A stretch of 64,000 nt of DNA from Aequorivita lipolytica. Its GTDB lineage: Bacteria > Bacteroidota > Bacteroidia > Flavobacteriales > Flavobacteriaceae. The notes under the pieces are model-generated. The model was not told where the DNA came from. It ran no database searches and saw only the letters and a list, made by a program, of their open reading frames with translations. The stretch is taken from positions 372,001 to 436,000 of the forward strand of contig NZ_VORU01000001.1 in NCBI RefSeq assembly GCF_007997135.1. The letters run 5' to 3'. The first letter of the stretch is position 1, and each line of letters starts with the position of its first letter. Positions 7,062-15,187 of this stretch are shown piece by piece. The translations under genes were made by a program, and so were the position numbers.

Positions 7062-9599
7062 ATGAAAACACAACATTACATATTAGGAAATTGGGCGGAA
7101 GGCAAGGGTGAAGGTACGCCAATTCTCGATTCGGTAACCGGCGATCATTTTACGAACGTCACCACCGAAGGGCTGGATATTCCTGAAATTCTTCAGTACG
7201 GTCGCAACAAAGGCGAGAAGCTTCGGAAAATGACCTTTCAGGAACGTGGCTTAATGCTGAAAAAATTGGCAATGTACCTAACTAAAAAGAAAGACCAATT
7301 TTACGAAATAAGTTATAGAACCGGAGCTACAAAAATTGACAGTTGGATAGATATAGAAGGCGGTTTCGGAAATCTGTTTGCCAATGCTTCGCTTCGGAAA
7401 TTATTTCCAAACCAACCTTTTGACGTGGAAGGCGACCCGATCGATCTTTCGCGCGGTGGACGTTTTATGGCGCACCACATAATGGTGCCTCGAGAAGGTG
7501 TTGCGATACATATAAACGCTTTCAACTTTCCTGTTTGGGGAATGCTTGAAAAATGTGCTGTAAACTGGATGGCAGGAATGCCAGCTGTAGTTCTGCCAGC
7601 ACCGCAAACAGCTTATTTAACCGAGGCAGTCGTTAAAGAAATCATCGCTTCAAAAATTCTTCCTGAAGGTTCGTTGCAACTCATCAGTGGTACTGCCAAA
7701 AATATTTTAGATACTGTTGAATCTCAGGATGTGGTTACGTTCACAGGTTCTGCAAGCACTGGAAAAATTTTGAAAAAACATCCGCGATTGATTGAAGAAT
7801 CGGTTCCTTTTACGATGGAAGCCGATAGTTTAAACGCCGCTATTTTAGGTGCAGATGCAATTCCCGGAACCCCTGAATTCGATCTTTTCATAAAAGAAGT
7901 GCGAAACGAAATGACCGTAAAATGCGGACAAAAATGTACGGCAATCCGAAGAATCATCGTTCCCGAAAATTTGATTGAGGAGGTACAAATCGCAATAGGA
8001 AAACAACTCGAAAAAGTAACAATAGGCGATCCAAGACTTAAAGAAGTTCGAATGGGATCGTTGGTAAACGATGCACAACGCAATTCAGTAAAAGAACAGA
8101 TTTCAAAAATTACAAAAACCGCAAAAATAGTTTACGGAGATTTTGATGATTTTAAAGTAACAGGGGCTGATTCAAAAAAAGGATCTTTTATGAAACCTAT
8201 TTTGCTTCGCGAAGACAATCCGTTACAGAATGAAGCTGCACATATAACCGAAGCTTTCGGTCCCGTGAGCACACTAATGCCCTATAAAAACTTGGAAGAA
8301 GCCATCAAACTTTCAAAAATGGGGAAAGGATCTTTGGTAAGTTCCATCTTTACCAACGACGATAAAATTGCTAAGGAATACACTATTTCTGCAGCTACCC
8401 ATCACGGCAGGATTTTAATTTTGAATAGGGAAAGTGCCAAAGAAAGTACAGGTCACGGTTCGCCGTTACCAAACCTTATTCACGGTGGGCCCGGACGTGC
8501 CGGTGGCGGAGAAGAAATGGGTGGCATTCGTGGAGTAAAGCACTATTTGCAGCGTTGTGCAATTCAAGGTTCTCCAACAACTTTAACAGAAGTGACAGGC
8601 ATTTACCAGCCTAATGCAAAATATAAAGAAGCCGAACAACATCCGTTCAAATACCATTGGGAAGACATTGAGCCGGGAATGTCCCTTAAAACCCATAACC
8701 GAACTATTACCGATACGGATATTATTAATTTCGGAAATGTTACGTGGGATCATTTTTACGCCCATACCGATATCACTTCCTTGGAAGGAAGCATTTTTGA
8801 AAAACGAACTGCGCACGGTTATTTTATTTTGGCCGCTGCAGCAGGACTTTTCGTGTATCCCAATAAAGGTCCGGTAGCTGCAAATTATGGTTTGGAGGAA
8901 TGTAGATTTCTTCGCCCCATCTATCACAATGACACGGTTTATGTGCGGTTGACCTGCAAACAAAAAGTAGATCGCGAGCAAAAAGGAACCGAATTGCCTT
9001 CTGGAATTGTAAAATGGTACGTTGAGGTTTTTGATGCGAATATCAATGTCAGTTCGAGCGCAGTCGAGAACGCTTCCGAAGAAAACCCCTTGCTTGCCGT
9101 AGCTACCATTTTAACAATGGTCCAAAAAAAGCAAACTGTTTTTGCCGAAATGACTTCGGAATCAATTCAAAAATATTTGAATAAACTTTCAGAAGAAACG
9201 AAGCCGAAATGGGGAACAATGACACCGCAGCATATGCTCGAGCATTTGGAATATACATACAGGATTGCTTCTGGGGAAATTCAGGATTTTGAAATTGCAA
9301 CGCCAGAAAAATATTTAGAAGAAACACATTCAACATTATACAATTACCGAAAAATGCCAAGGGAATATGATTTTCCATTGGCAGAACTATCAAAAATAAA
9401 AGAGACCAATCATCCAGATTTGGAAACGGCAAAAACCAAAATGCAGGAAGCTCGGGGAGATTATTTGAAATATTTCAAACAAAATCCAGACGCAAAAACC
9501 AAAAATGTAGTGTTTGGCGAGTTGAATAAATTTGAGTGGTATTTGTTGGAACGAAAACATTTGAACCATCATTTTGAGCAGTTTAATCTTTTAGATTAA
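7062..9599 (+). CDS. paaZ: Bifunctional oxepin-CoA hydrolase/aldehyde dehydrogenase PaaZ with a C-terminal DUF1569/DinB-like domain
   Basis: The 845-residue protein begins with an aldehyde dehydrogenase domain (1-520): the NAD-loop motif FTGSASTGK near 227, a glutamate in MEADSLNA near 253 and the catalytic cysteine in KCGQKCTA at about 292. A MaoC-type hydratase domain (about 525-685) holds DHFYAHTD and RTAHGYF and opens the oxepin ring. E. coli PaaZ ends here at 681 residues. This protein continues with about 150 residues (KWGTMTPQHMLEHL ... KHLNHHFEQF) resembling the DinB-like DUF1569 family. ATG 7062 fits the family start. At 9050-9072 a repeat word encodes part of the linker (SSSAVENASEE). 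Confidence 0.92.
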   Translation: MKTQHYILGNWAEGKGEGTPILDSVTGDHFTNVTTEGLDIPEILQYGRNKGEKLRKMTFQERGLMLKKLAMYLTKKKDQFYEISYRTGATKIDSWIDIEGGFGNLFANASLRKLFPNQPFDVEGDPIDLSRGGRFMAHHIMVPREGVAIHINAFNFPVWGMLEKCAVNWMAGMPAVVLPAPQTAYLTEAVVKEIIASKILPEGSLQLISGTAKNILDTVESQDVVTFTGSASTGKILKKHPRLIEESVPFTMEADSLNAAILGADAIPGTPEFDLFIKEVRNEMTVKCGQKCTAIRRIIVPENLIEEVQIAIGKQLEKVTIGDPRLKEVRMGSLVNDAQRNSVKEQISKITKTAKIVYGDFDDFKVTGADSKKGSFMKPILLREDNPLQNEAAHITEAFGPVSTLMPYKNLEEAIKLSKMGKGSLVSSIFTNDDKIAKEYTISAATHHGRILILNRESAKESTGHGSPLPNLIHGGPGRAGGGEEMGGIRGVKHYLQRCAIQGSPTTLTEVTGIYQPNAKYKEAEQHPFKYHWEDIEPGMSLKTHNRTITDTDIINFGNVTWDHFYAHTDITSLEGSIFEKRTAHGYFILAAAAGLFVYPNKGPVAANYGLEECRFLRPIYHNDTVYVRLTCKQKVDREQKGTELPSGIVKWYVEVFDANINVSSSAVENASEENPLLAVATILTMVQKKQTVFAEMTSESIQKYLNKLSEETKPKWGTMTPQHMLEHLEYTYRIASGEIQDFEIATPEKYLEETHSTLYNYRKMPREYDFPLAELSKIKETNHPDLETAKTKMQEARGDYLKYFKQNPDAKTKNVVFGELNKFEWYLLERKHLNHHFEQFNLLD

Positions 9600-9601
9600 A
9601 T

Positions 9602-9631
9602 TGTCAATGCGGACTTGTTCCGCATTCGCTT
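9602..9631 (+). repeat. Left arm of inverted-repeat element D
   Basis: The arm begins two bases after the paaZ stop. It matches the reverse complement of 9981-10010 at 28 of 30 positions. Each arm is itself a small palindrome (TGCGGA ... TCCGCA). The arms enclose a broken GIY-YIG ORF. Confidence 0.85.
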
Positions 9632-9657
9632 AAATGCGATCCTAATTGTTAATTAAA

Positions 9658-9981
9658 ATGCCCAAAGTCCATAAATATTACACCTACATCCTAACCCACG
9701 AAAGGAACCATATATTTTAAGTAGGCGTAACAAACAACATTGAAAGACGGATTTTTGAACATAAAAAAGCAACACACAAAACGCACGCAGGCTATTATAA
9801 TATCAAAAAATTGGTTTATTTTGAAGAACACCAATGGATTCAAGAAGCAATACGAAGAGAGAAAACAATAAAGAAGTGGAAAAGGGAATGGAAGATAAAT
9901 ATTATAACGGAAAACAACCCTGAATGGAAAGATTTGAGTGATGGGTGGGATCTTTCTAAGTTTGAAACGAACAAGGAATAA
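9658..9981 (+). pseudogene. GIY-YIG nuclease (UPF0213 type), broken by an in-frame stop
   Basis: ATG 9658 begins a frame reading YYTYILTHERNHIF, then TAA at 9718-9720, then VGVTNNIERRIFEHK in the same frame and on to TAA 9979-9981. In intact relatives the stop position is the tyrosine of the second half-motif (YVGVT), so one TAT to TAA change has destroyed the active site. The rest (Arg and Glu of the nuclease core, KKWKREWKINI, then NPEWKDL) is well conserved, so the loss looks recent. Such single-domain GIY-YIG proteins are numerous in Bacteroidetes and their role is unknown. It is enclosed by a nearly perfect inverted repeat. Confidence 0.88.
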
Positions 9982-10010
9982 AGCGAATGCGGAATAAATC
10001 CGCATTGACA
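9981..10010 (+). repeat. Right arm of inverted-repeat element D
   Basis: Reverse complement of 9602-9631 with two mismatches in 30 bases. It begins in the last base of the GIY-YIG stop codon and ends 26 bases before the next gene. Confidence 0.85.
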
Positions 10011-10036
10011 TTATAAGAAAAATTTTAACTGAAAGA

Positions 10037-10789
10037 ATGGATAAACCACACGTAAACATAAAAACAGAAAACGGAATCGCAACCATCGAATTCTTCCACC
10101 CAGCACACAACAGTCTGCCGGGAGATTTGTTGGCAAAACTGGCAAATACAATCACCGAAGCTGGAAAGGACGATGCTGTAAAAGTAATTATTCTGAAAAG
10201 TGGCGGTGACAGAACATTCTGTGCGGGCGCCAGTTTTAATGAACTCATAAGCATCAACGATGCCGAAACCGGAAAAATTTTTTTCAGCGGTTTTGCCAAT
10301 GTTATCAACGCAATGCGCAAATGCCCAAAATTCATTATTGGAAGAATTCAAGGAAAAACCGTTGGTGGCGGCGTTGGGGTTGCTTCGGCGACAGATTATT
10401 GTATGGCAACGAAGTTTGCAGCCATTAAACTAAGTGAATTAAACATTGGAATTGGCCCGTTTGTGGTGGGTCCTGTTGTAGAACGAAAACTCGGTTTGAG
10501 CGGGATGAGCCAAATTGCGATTGATGCTAATTCCTTTTACGAAGCCGAATGGGCACGACAAAAAGGATTGTATAATCAGGTTTATGATTCTGTAGAAGAA
10601 TTGGACGATGCCGTTCAGAAATTCGCAGAAAATCTGTGCAATTATAATCCGGAGGCAATGAAAGAGATGAAAAAAGTATTTTGGAGCGGCACGGAAGATT
10701 GGGATGAATTACTTGCTGAAAGAGCTGTGATTTCAGGTAGATTGGTTTTGAGTGATTTTACAAAAGAAACATTAAAAAAGTTTGAATAA
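10037..10789 (+). CDS. Enoyl-CoA hydratase/isomerase family protein, probable PaaF role
   Basis: A complete 250-residue crotonase. Oxyanion-hole sequences are DRTFCAGASF (about 56-65) and GKTVGGGVGVAS (about 107-118). Of the two catalytic glutamates of classical hydratases, the first is replaced (GGGVGV instead of GGGCEL-like), while the second seems kept in LSELNIGIGP. Position between paaZ and paaY suggests it acts as 2,3-dehydroadipyl-CoA hydratase (PaaF), but the missing glutamate makes a different crotonase reaction possible. Function is inferred from context; family membership is clear. ATG 10037 is the only early start. Confidence 0.8.
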   Translation: MDKPHVNIKTENGIATIEFFHPAHNSLPGDLLAKLANTITEAGKDDAVKVIILKSGGDRTFCAGASFNELISINDAETGKIFFSGFANVINAMRKCPKFIIGRIQGKTVGGGVGVASATDYCMATKFAAIKLSELNIGIGPFVVGPVVERKLGLSGMSQIAIDANSFYEAEWARQKGLYNQVYDSVEELDDAVQKFAENLCNYNPEAMKEMKKVFWSGTEDWDELLAERAVISGRLVLSDFTKETLKKFE

Positions 10790-10790
10790 T

Positions 10791-10857
10791 AAACCGCAAA
10801 ATGTAAAAGTTTAAAGTCTTTTAAATTCACTTTTTACTTTATCATTTTACATTGAAA
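10791..10857 (+). repeat. Empty hairpin between the paaF-like gene and paaY
   Basis: AAAATGTAAAA at 10798-10808 is mirrored by TTTTACATT at 10845-10853. The element starts one base after the upstream stop and ends 4 bases before the paaY ATG. It belongs to the same word family as 2043-2130. Confidence 0.65.
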
Positions 10858-10861
10858 ATTT

Positions 10862-11467
10862 ATGATATATAGCTTCAAAGGCCATATTCCCGTAGTTCAC
10901 GAAAGTAGTTTTGTTCATCCCTTGGCAGCAGTAACAGGTAACGTAATTATCGGCAAAAACTGTTATATCGGTCCCGGAGCTGCCATTCGTGGCGATTGGG
11001 GCGAAATTATTTTGGAAGATGGTGTGAACGTACAGGAAAACTGCACTATCCATATGTTTCCCGGTAAAAGCATAGTGCTAAAAGAAAGTGCTCATGTGGG
11101 CCACGGCGCAATAATTCACGGAGCGAATTTGGGCAGAAATTGCTTGATTGGGATGAATAGCGTAATAATGGACGATGCCGAAATTGGCGATGAATGCATA
11201 GTTGGCGCAATGAGTTTTGTGAAGGCAGAGGAGAAATTTTCGAAGCGAAAACTGATTGTTGGTAATCCTGCAAAAGCAATTAAAGATATTTCTGATGAAA
11301 TGATTTCGTGGAAAACAGCCGGTACACGATTATATCAACAATTGCCAAACGATTGCCACGAAAGTTTAAGAGAAGTAGAGCCGTTGCGTGAAATTCCCAA
11401 GAATAGACCGGTGCAGGAAGATTTTTACAAAACTATTTCTGAATACAGACAAGAGAAAGAAAATTGA
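10862..11467 (+). CDS. paaY: Hexapeptide-repeat protein PaaY (gamma carbonic anhydrase-like thioesterase)
   Basis: A 201-residue left-handed beta-helix protein, with hexapeptide repeats from about residue 18 to 125 (for example VIIGKNCYIGPGAAI and NCLIGMNSVI). Histidines in ENCTIHMF and AHVGHGAIIHG correspond to the zinc ligands of gamma carbonic anhydrases. PaaY forms trimers and is reported in phenylacetate clusters as a thioesterase that removes toxic hydroxylated CoA intermediates. A C-terminal helix follows (about 150-201). It closes the recognisable phenylacetate genes. Confidence 0.88.
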   Translation: MIYSFKGHIPVVHESSFVHPLAAVTGNVIIGKNCYIGPGAAIRGDWGEIILEDGVNVQENCTIHMFPGKSIVLKESAHVGHGAIIHGANLGRNCLIGMNSVIMDDAEIGDECIVGAMSFVKAEEKFSKRKLIVGNPAKAIKDISDEMISWKTAGTRLYQQLPNDCHESLREVEPLREIPKNRPVQEDFYKTISEYRQEKEN

Positions 11468-11475
11468 TGCCTCCC

Positions 11476-11545
11476 CGAGCGCAGTCGAGGGGTCATTTGG
11501 AAGTTAAATATTGACTGGAACAATAAAGCACTTCGACTGCGCTCA
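11476..11545 (+). repeat. Empty inverted repeat between paaY and the E2 gene
   Basis: CGAGCGCAGTCGAGG (11476-11490) is mirrored by CTTCGACTGCGCTCA (11531-11545) at 13 of 15 positions around a 40-base loop. The same word occurs inside paaZ coding sequence at 9050-9072. Confidence 0.7.
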
Positions 11546-11565
11546 GTGTGACATTGAAATATAAA

Positions 11566-12873
11566 ATGAATAAAACAGAATTCAAAATGCCCAAAATGGG
11601 CGAATCAATTGCCGAAGGAACCATCATCAATTGGATGATAAATGAAGGCGATTCTTTTGAGGAAGGCGATATTTTGCTGGAAGTTGCGACAGATAAAGTG
11701 GACAACGAAGTTCCCGCGCCCGCTTCTGGAAAAATGCTGGAACATAAATTTAAAGCAAAAGATATTGTTCCGATTGGCGAAGTGATTGCCGTTTTGGAAA
11801 TTTCAGAAAATAAAAATTTTGAAAAACCGATTTCAAAATCTTCAGAAAAAAAGGAAAAGGCGAAAACTTCAGTTTCAACTCCAAATTCAATTTCATCTGT
11901 AGTTCCCCCTTCGGGGGCTAGGGGGCTTTCAAAGTCATTCAAAGTAAATGAAAACGTTTTCATTTCACCTTTGGTTGACAATATTGCCCGTAAAAACCAC
12001 ATCAGTTACGAAGAATTGGCTCGAATTTCTGGTACTGGAAAAGACGGACGTTTGAGAAAAAGTGATGTTTCATATTATTTGGAAAACGGTCGTCCGTTTC
12101 AGTTTGCACAGGCTGTTCCCGAAGTTTCTGGATTTCAAATTCCCGATTTAAAATTCGACAAAGGAAAAGGTAAAATTGTTGAGATGGACCGCATGCGCCA
12201 AATGATTGCGGACCATATGGTTTTCAGCGCCAGCACTGCGCCACACGTGACCGCGTATGTGGAAGCAGATTTAACCGATATGGTAAATTGGCGTAACAAA
12301 AACAAAGCTGCTTTTCAAAAAAAATACAACGAAAAACTTACGTTCACACCTTTGTTTATTGAATGCGTTGCAAAGGCAATCACAGATTTTCCAATGATAA
12401 ACTCAACTTTGGATGGTACAAATATCATTGTAAAAGATGAAATTAATATTGGAATGGCAACTGCGCTTCCTTCGGGAAATTTAATTGTTCCAGTAGTGAA
12501 AAACGCAGATAAGATGAATCTAAAAGAACTGGCTGAATCAACAAATGAATTGGTCGGAAAAGCCCGAGACAACAAACTAAAAGCCGACGATACCAAAGGA
12601 AGCACATTCACTATAAGCAATGTGGGAACCTTTGGGAGTTTGATGGGAACACCAATTATAAACCAACCCGAAGCCGCAATTTTGGCGACTGGAATCATAA
12701 AAAAACGTGCTGAAGTGATGGAGCGCAAAGACGGCGACACTATTGAAATTAGACAGATGATGTATCTTTCACTTTCCTTCGACCATAGAATTGTTGACGG
12801 GTATTTAGCGGGCTCTTTTTTAAGAAGGATAGCTGATTATATGGAACAGTTTGATATGGAAAGGACGTTTTGA
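11566..12873 (+). CDS. 2-oxo acid dehydrogenase E2 (dihydrolipoyl acyltransferase)
   Basis: The protein has 435 residues. Its lipoyl domain (1-80) has the lipoylated lysine in EVATDKVDNE. A linker follows, then a peripheral subunit-binding domain (about 125-165: SPLVDNIARKNHI, SGTGKDGRLRKSDV) and the acyltransferase core ending in SFDHRIVDGYLAG with the catalytic His and Asp. It is the core of a pyruvate or branched-chain 2-oxo acid dehydrogenase complex with the E1 just downstream. ATG 11566 was chosen over GTG 11548, which lies by the repeat arm. The linker segment VVPPSGARG is the translation of an inserted repeat word at 11900-11930. Substrate specificity cannot be read from sequence alone. 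Confidence 0.9.
   Translation: MNKTEFKMPKMGESIAEGTIINWMINEGDSFEEGDILLEVATDKVDNEVPAPASGKMLEHKFKAKDIVPIGEVIAVLEISENKNFEKPISKSSEKKEKAKTSVSTPNSISSVVPPSGARGLSKSFKVNENVFISPLVDNIARKNHISYEELARISGTGKDGRLRKSDVSYYLENGRPFQFAQAVPEVSGFQIPDLKFDKGKGKIVEMDRMRQMIADHMVFSASTAPHVTAYVEADLTDMVNWRNKNKAAFQKKYNEKLTFTPLFIECVAKAITDFPMINSTLDGTNIIVKDEINIGMATALPSGNLIVPVVKNADKMNLKELAESTNELVGKARDNKLKADDTKGSTFTISNVGTFGSLMGTPIINQPEAAILATGIIKKRAEVMERKDGDTIEIRQMMYLSLSFDHRIVDGYLAGSFLRRIADYMEQFDMERTF
11900..11930 (+). repeat. In-frame GGGGGCTAGGGGG word inside the E2 linker
   Basis: The palindrome-like CCCCCTTCGGGGGCTAGGGGG type word lies in the E2 linker and reads VVPPSGARG. Related words occur in metH (61738-61810 and 62612-62700) and after osmC (57710-57733). 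Confidence 0.75.
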
Positions 12874-13041
12874 ACCACAGCCTGTCCCGAAAATTCTTCG
12901 GGAACCGTTCGCTGATGCTCACTGCACGAATCACGAAAGTCTTGTGTCGAAAAGTCGTGTTTCAAACAGTCGTGGTTCGTGGTTCAAAATAAAAAAGTCG
13001 TGTCTCAAACCGTCGTGTTTCGTGATTCAAAAAATGAAAAA
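12874..13041 (+). repeat. Word-repeat element between E2 and E1 genes
   Basis: The gap is filled by variants of CGTGGTTCGTGGTTCAAA and AAAGTCGTGT. GAATCACGAAA (12928-12938) is mirrored exactly by TTTCGTGATTC (13018-13028). A separate short hairpin CCCGAAAATTCTTCGGG lies near 12887-12903. No gene is seen here. Confidence 0.65.
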
Positions 13042-15096
13042 ATGAATAAAGACATACTTAAAAAAGCCTTCAAAAATCTCGTCACAGCAAAGGCGATGAC
13101 CGAGATTTATGAAGAAAATTTCAAACTCGTTTCAAAATACGTGCACGCCACTTCTCGTGGACACGAGGTAATTCAAACAGCTGTGGGAATGCAGCTTTTG
13201 CCGCAGGATTATGCCTTTCCTTATTATCGCGACGACTCGATGTTGCTGGCAATCGGTATGAAACCGTATGAATTGATGCTTCAGGTTTTGGCGAAAAAAG
13301 ACGATCCATTTTCTGGCGGAAGGACTTATTATTGTCATCCAAGTTTACGGGATGACGATAAACCAAAAATCCCGCACCAAAGTTCCGCTACGGGAATGCA
13401 GGCCATTCCTGCAACAGGTGTTGCGATGGGGTTTTGGTATAAAGAATCTTTTAATTCAGAATTCAGAATTCAGAATTCAGAATTACCCATTGTAGTTTGC
13501 TCTTTGGGCGATGCTTCAGTGACCGAAGGTGAAATTGCAGAAGCTTTCCAAATGGCAGCTTTAAAGCAATTGCCCATTCTCTATGTGGTGCAGGACAATG
13601 GCTGGGATATTTCAGCAAATGCAGCAGAAACTCGCGCGCAGGATGCTTTTGAATATGCCAAAGGCTTTCATGGTTTGGAAGCTGTTTCAATTGATGGAAC
13701 CGATTTTGAGGAAAGCTATAATACCATTCAAGATGTAATTTCAAAGATTAGGAAAGAGAGAAGACCATTTTTGGTTCATGCTAAAGTTCCGCTTTTAAAT
13801 CACCATACTTCCGGAGTTCGCATGGAATTTTATCGTGATGATTTGGATGAAGCTCGAAGTCGCGATCCGTATCCGAAGTTGAAAAAGTTGTTGATTGAAA
13901 ATGGTTTTAAGGAGAAGGAGCTAGCTGAGGTTGAGACCTCGGCCTACGCCGAGGTGACAAAAGCGTTGAAAAACGCAATGAAAGCCGAAGACCCAAAACC
14001 CGAAGATTTATTTACGCACGATTTTGCACCTACTGAAATTACTGAAGAAGAAGGTGAAAGAAGTCCGAAAGGCGGTGAAAAAGTGGTAATGGTAGATTGC
14101 GCCCTTTTCGCCATTGAGGAATTGATGGCAAAGCACAAAGAATGTTTGCTTTACGGCCAAGATGTGGGCGGACGTTTAGGCGGTGTATTTCGTGAAGCCG
14201 CGACTTTAGCACAAAAATTTGGAGACAATCGCGTTTTCAATACACCAATTCAAGAAGCATTTATAGTTGGAAGTACAGTGGGAATGAGCGCTGTGGGCTT
14301 AAAACCAATTGTTGAAGTTCAGTTTGCGGATTATATATGGCCCGGACTCAATCAGCTTTTTACTGAAGTAAGCCGAAGCTGCTACCTTTCAAACGGAAAA
14401 TGGCCAGTTTCAATGATTTTACGAGTGCCTATTGGAGCTTACGGAAGCGGTGGCCCGTATCATTCTTCTTCCGTGGAAAGTGTTGTTACGAACATTCGTG
14501 GATTGAAAATTGCGTATCCAAGTAATGGTGCCGATTTAAAAGGACTACTGAAAGCTGCTTATTACGATCCAAATCCCGTGGTAATCTTTGAACACAAAGG
14601 TTTGTATTGGAGTAAAGTGAAGGGAACAAAAGGGGCGACTTCTGTAATGCCCGATGAAGACTATATTTTGCCTTTCGGAAAAGCTTGGGTTTTACAGGAA
14701 ATCTGGAAACAGGAAGAAGAGGAAACGCTTTCAATCATCACCTACGGAATGGGCGTGCATTGGGCGATGAACGCTTCCGAGGAGCTTGGAATGCAAGACA
14801 AAATTGAAGTGGTTGATTTACGAACACTTCACCCTTTAGATTATGACACGGTTTTTAATTCTGTCAAAAAATGTGGAAAATGTCTAGTTGTCACCGAAGA
14901 ACCTTCAGAAAATGGATTTAGCCGAGGTTTGCAGGGAAGAATTCAAGAGGAATGTTTTCAGCAATTGGATGCACCGGTGATGCTGATTGGTTCAGAAAAT
15001 ATGCCTGCGATTCCGCTTAATTCCACTTTGGAAGAAACGATGATCCCTTCCACCGAAAAAGTGAAGAAGAAAATACTTGAAGTACTTAACTATTAA
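13042..15096 (+). CDS. 2-oxo acid dehydrogenase E1, alpha and beta subunits fused
   Basis: This 684-residue protein joins an E1-alpha part (1-340) and an E1-beta part (about 350-684). The thiamine diphosphate motif is GDASVTEGEIAEAF ... VVQDNGWDISAN (about 158-195). The beta part starts at VDCALFAIEELMAKH and contains GQDVGG and RVPIGAYGSGGPYHS. The fused form is common in Bacteroidetes and fits decarboxylation of pyruvate or branched 2-oxo acids with the adjacent E2. ATG 13042 is preferred because the in-frame extension to 12979 is repeat sequence. Two repeat words are inserted in frame: FNSEFRIQNSE (13456-13485) and ETSAYAEV (13938-13962). Confidence 0.9.
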   Translation: MNKDILKKAFKNLVTAKAMTEIYEENFKLVSKYVHATSRGHEVIQTAVGMQLLPQDYAFPYYRDDSMLLAIGMKPYELMLQVLAKKDDPFSGGRTYYCHPSLRDDDKPKIPHQSSATGMQAIPATGVAMGFWYKESFNSEFRIQNSELPIVVCSLGDASVTEGEIAEAFQMAALKQLPILYVVQDNGWDISANAAETRAQDAFEYAKGFHGLEAVSIDGTDFEESYNTIQDVISKIRKERRPFLVHAKVPLLNHHTSGVRMEFYRDDLDEARSRDPYPKLKKLLIENGFKEKELAEVETSAYAEVTKALKNAMKAEDPKPEDLFTHDFAPTEITEEEGERSPKGGEKVVMVDCALFAIEELMAKHKECLLYGQDVGGRLGGVFREAATLAQKFGDNRVFNTPIQEAFIVGSTVGMSAVGLKPIVEVQFADYIWPGLNQLFTEVSRSCYLSNGKWPVSMILRVPIGAYGSGGPYHSSSVESVVTNIRGLKIAYPSNGADLKGLLKAAYYDPNPVVIFEHKGLYWSKVKGTKGATSVMPDEDYILPFGKAWVLQEIWKQEEEETLSIITYGMGVHWAMNASEELGMQDKIEVVDLRTLHPLDYDTVFNSVKKCGKCLVVTEEPSENGFSRGLQGRIQEECFQQLDAPVMLIGSENMPAIPLNSTLEETMIPSTEKVKKKILEVLNY
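13456..13485 (+). repeat. In-frame GAATTCA tandem word inside E1-alpha
   Basis: AATTCAG is repeated in tandem about four times, in frame with E1 (FNSEFRIQNSE), at a position just before the thiamine-binding motif where relatives normally have a short loop. The same word forms a hairpin at 30838-30865. Confidence 0.65.
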
Positions 15097-15187
15097 TTGC
15101 TTCTAGCTAATTTCAAAAGGCGACAGTTAAGTTAAGAAATTGATATTTTGATTGATGAATATAAAAATAACTTAAAAAATATTCTTT

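Noticed and set aside
13042-15096. Fused E1 alpha-beta as an artefact of a missed stop codon
   Set aside because: The frame is continuous through a plausible linker and fused E1 proteins are common in Bacteroidetes.
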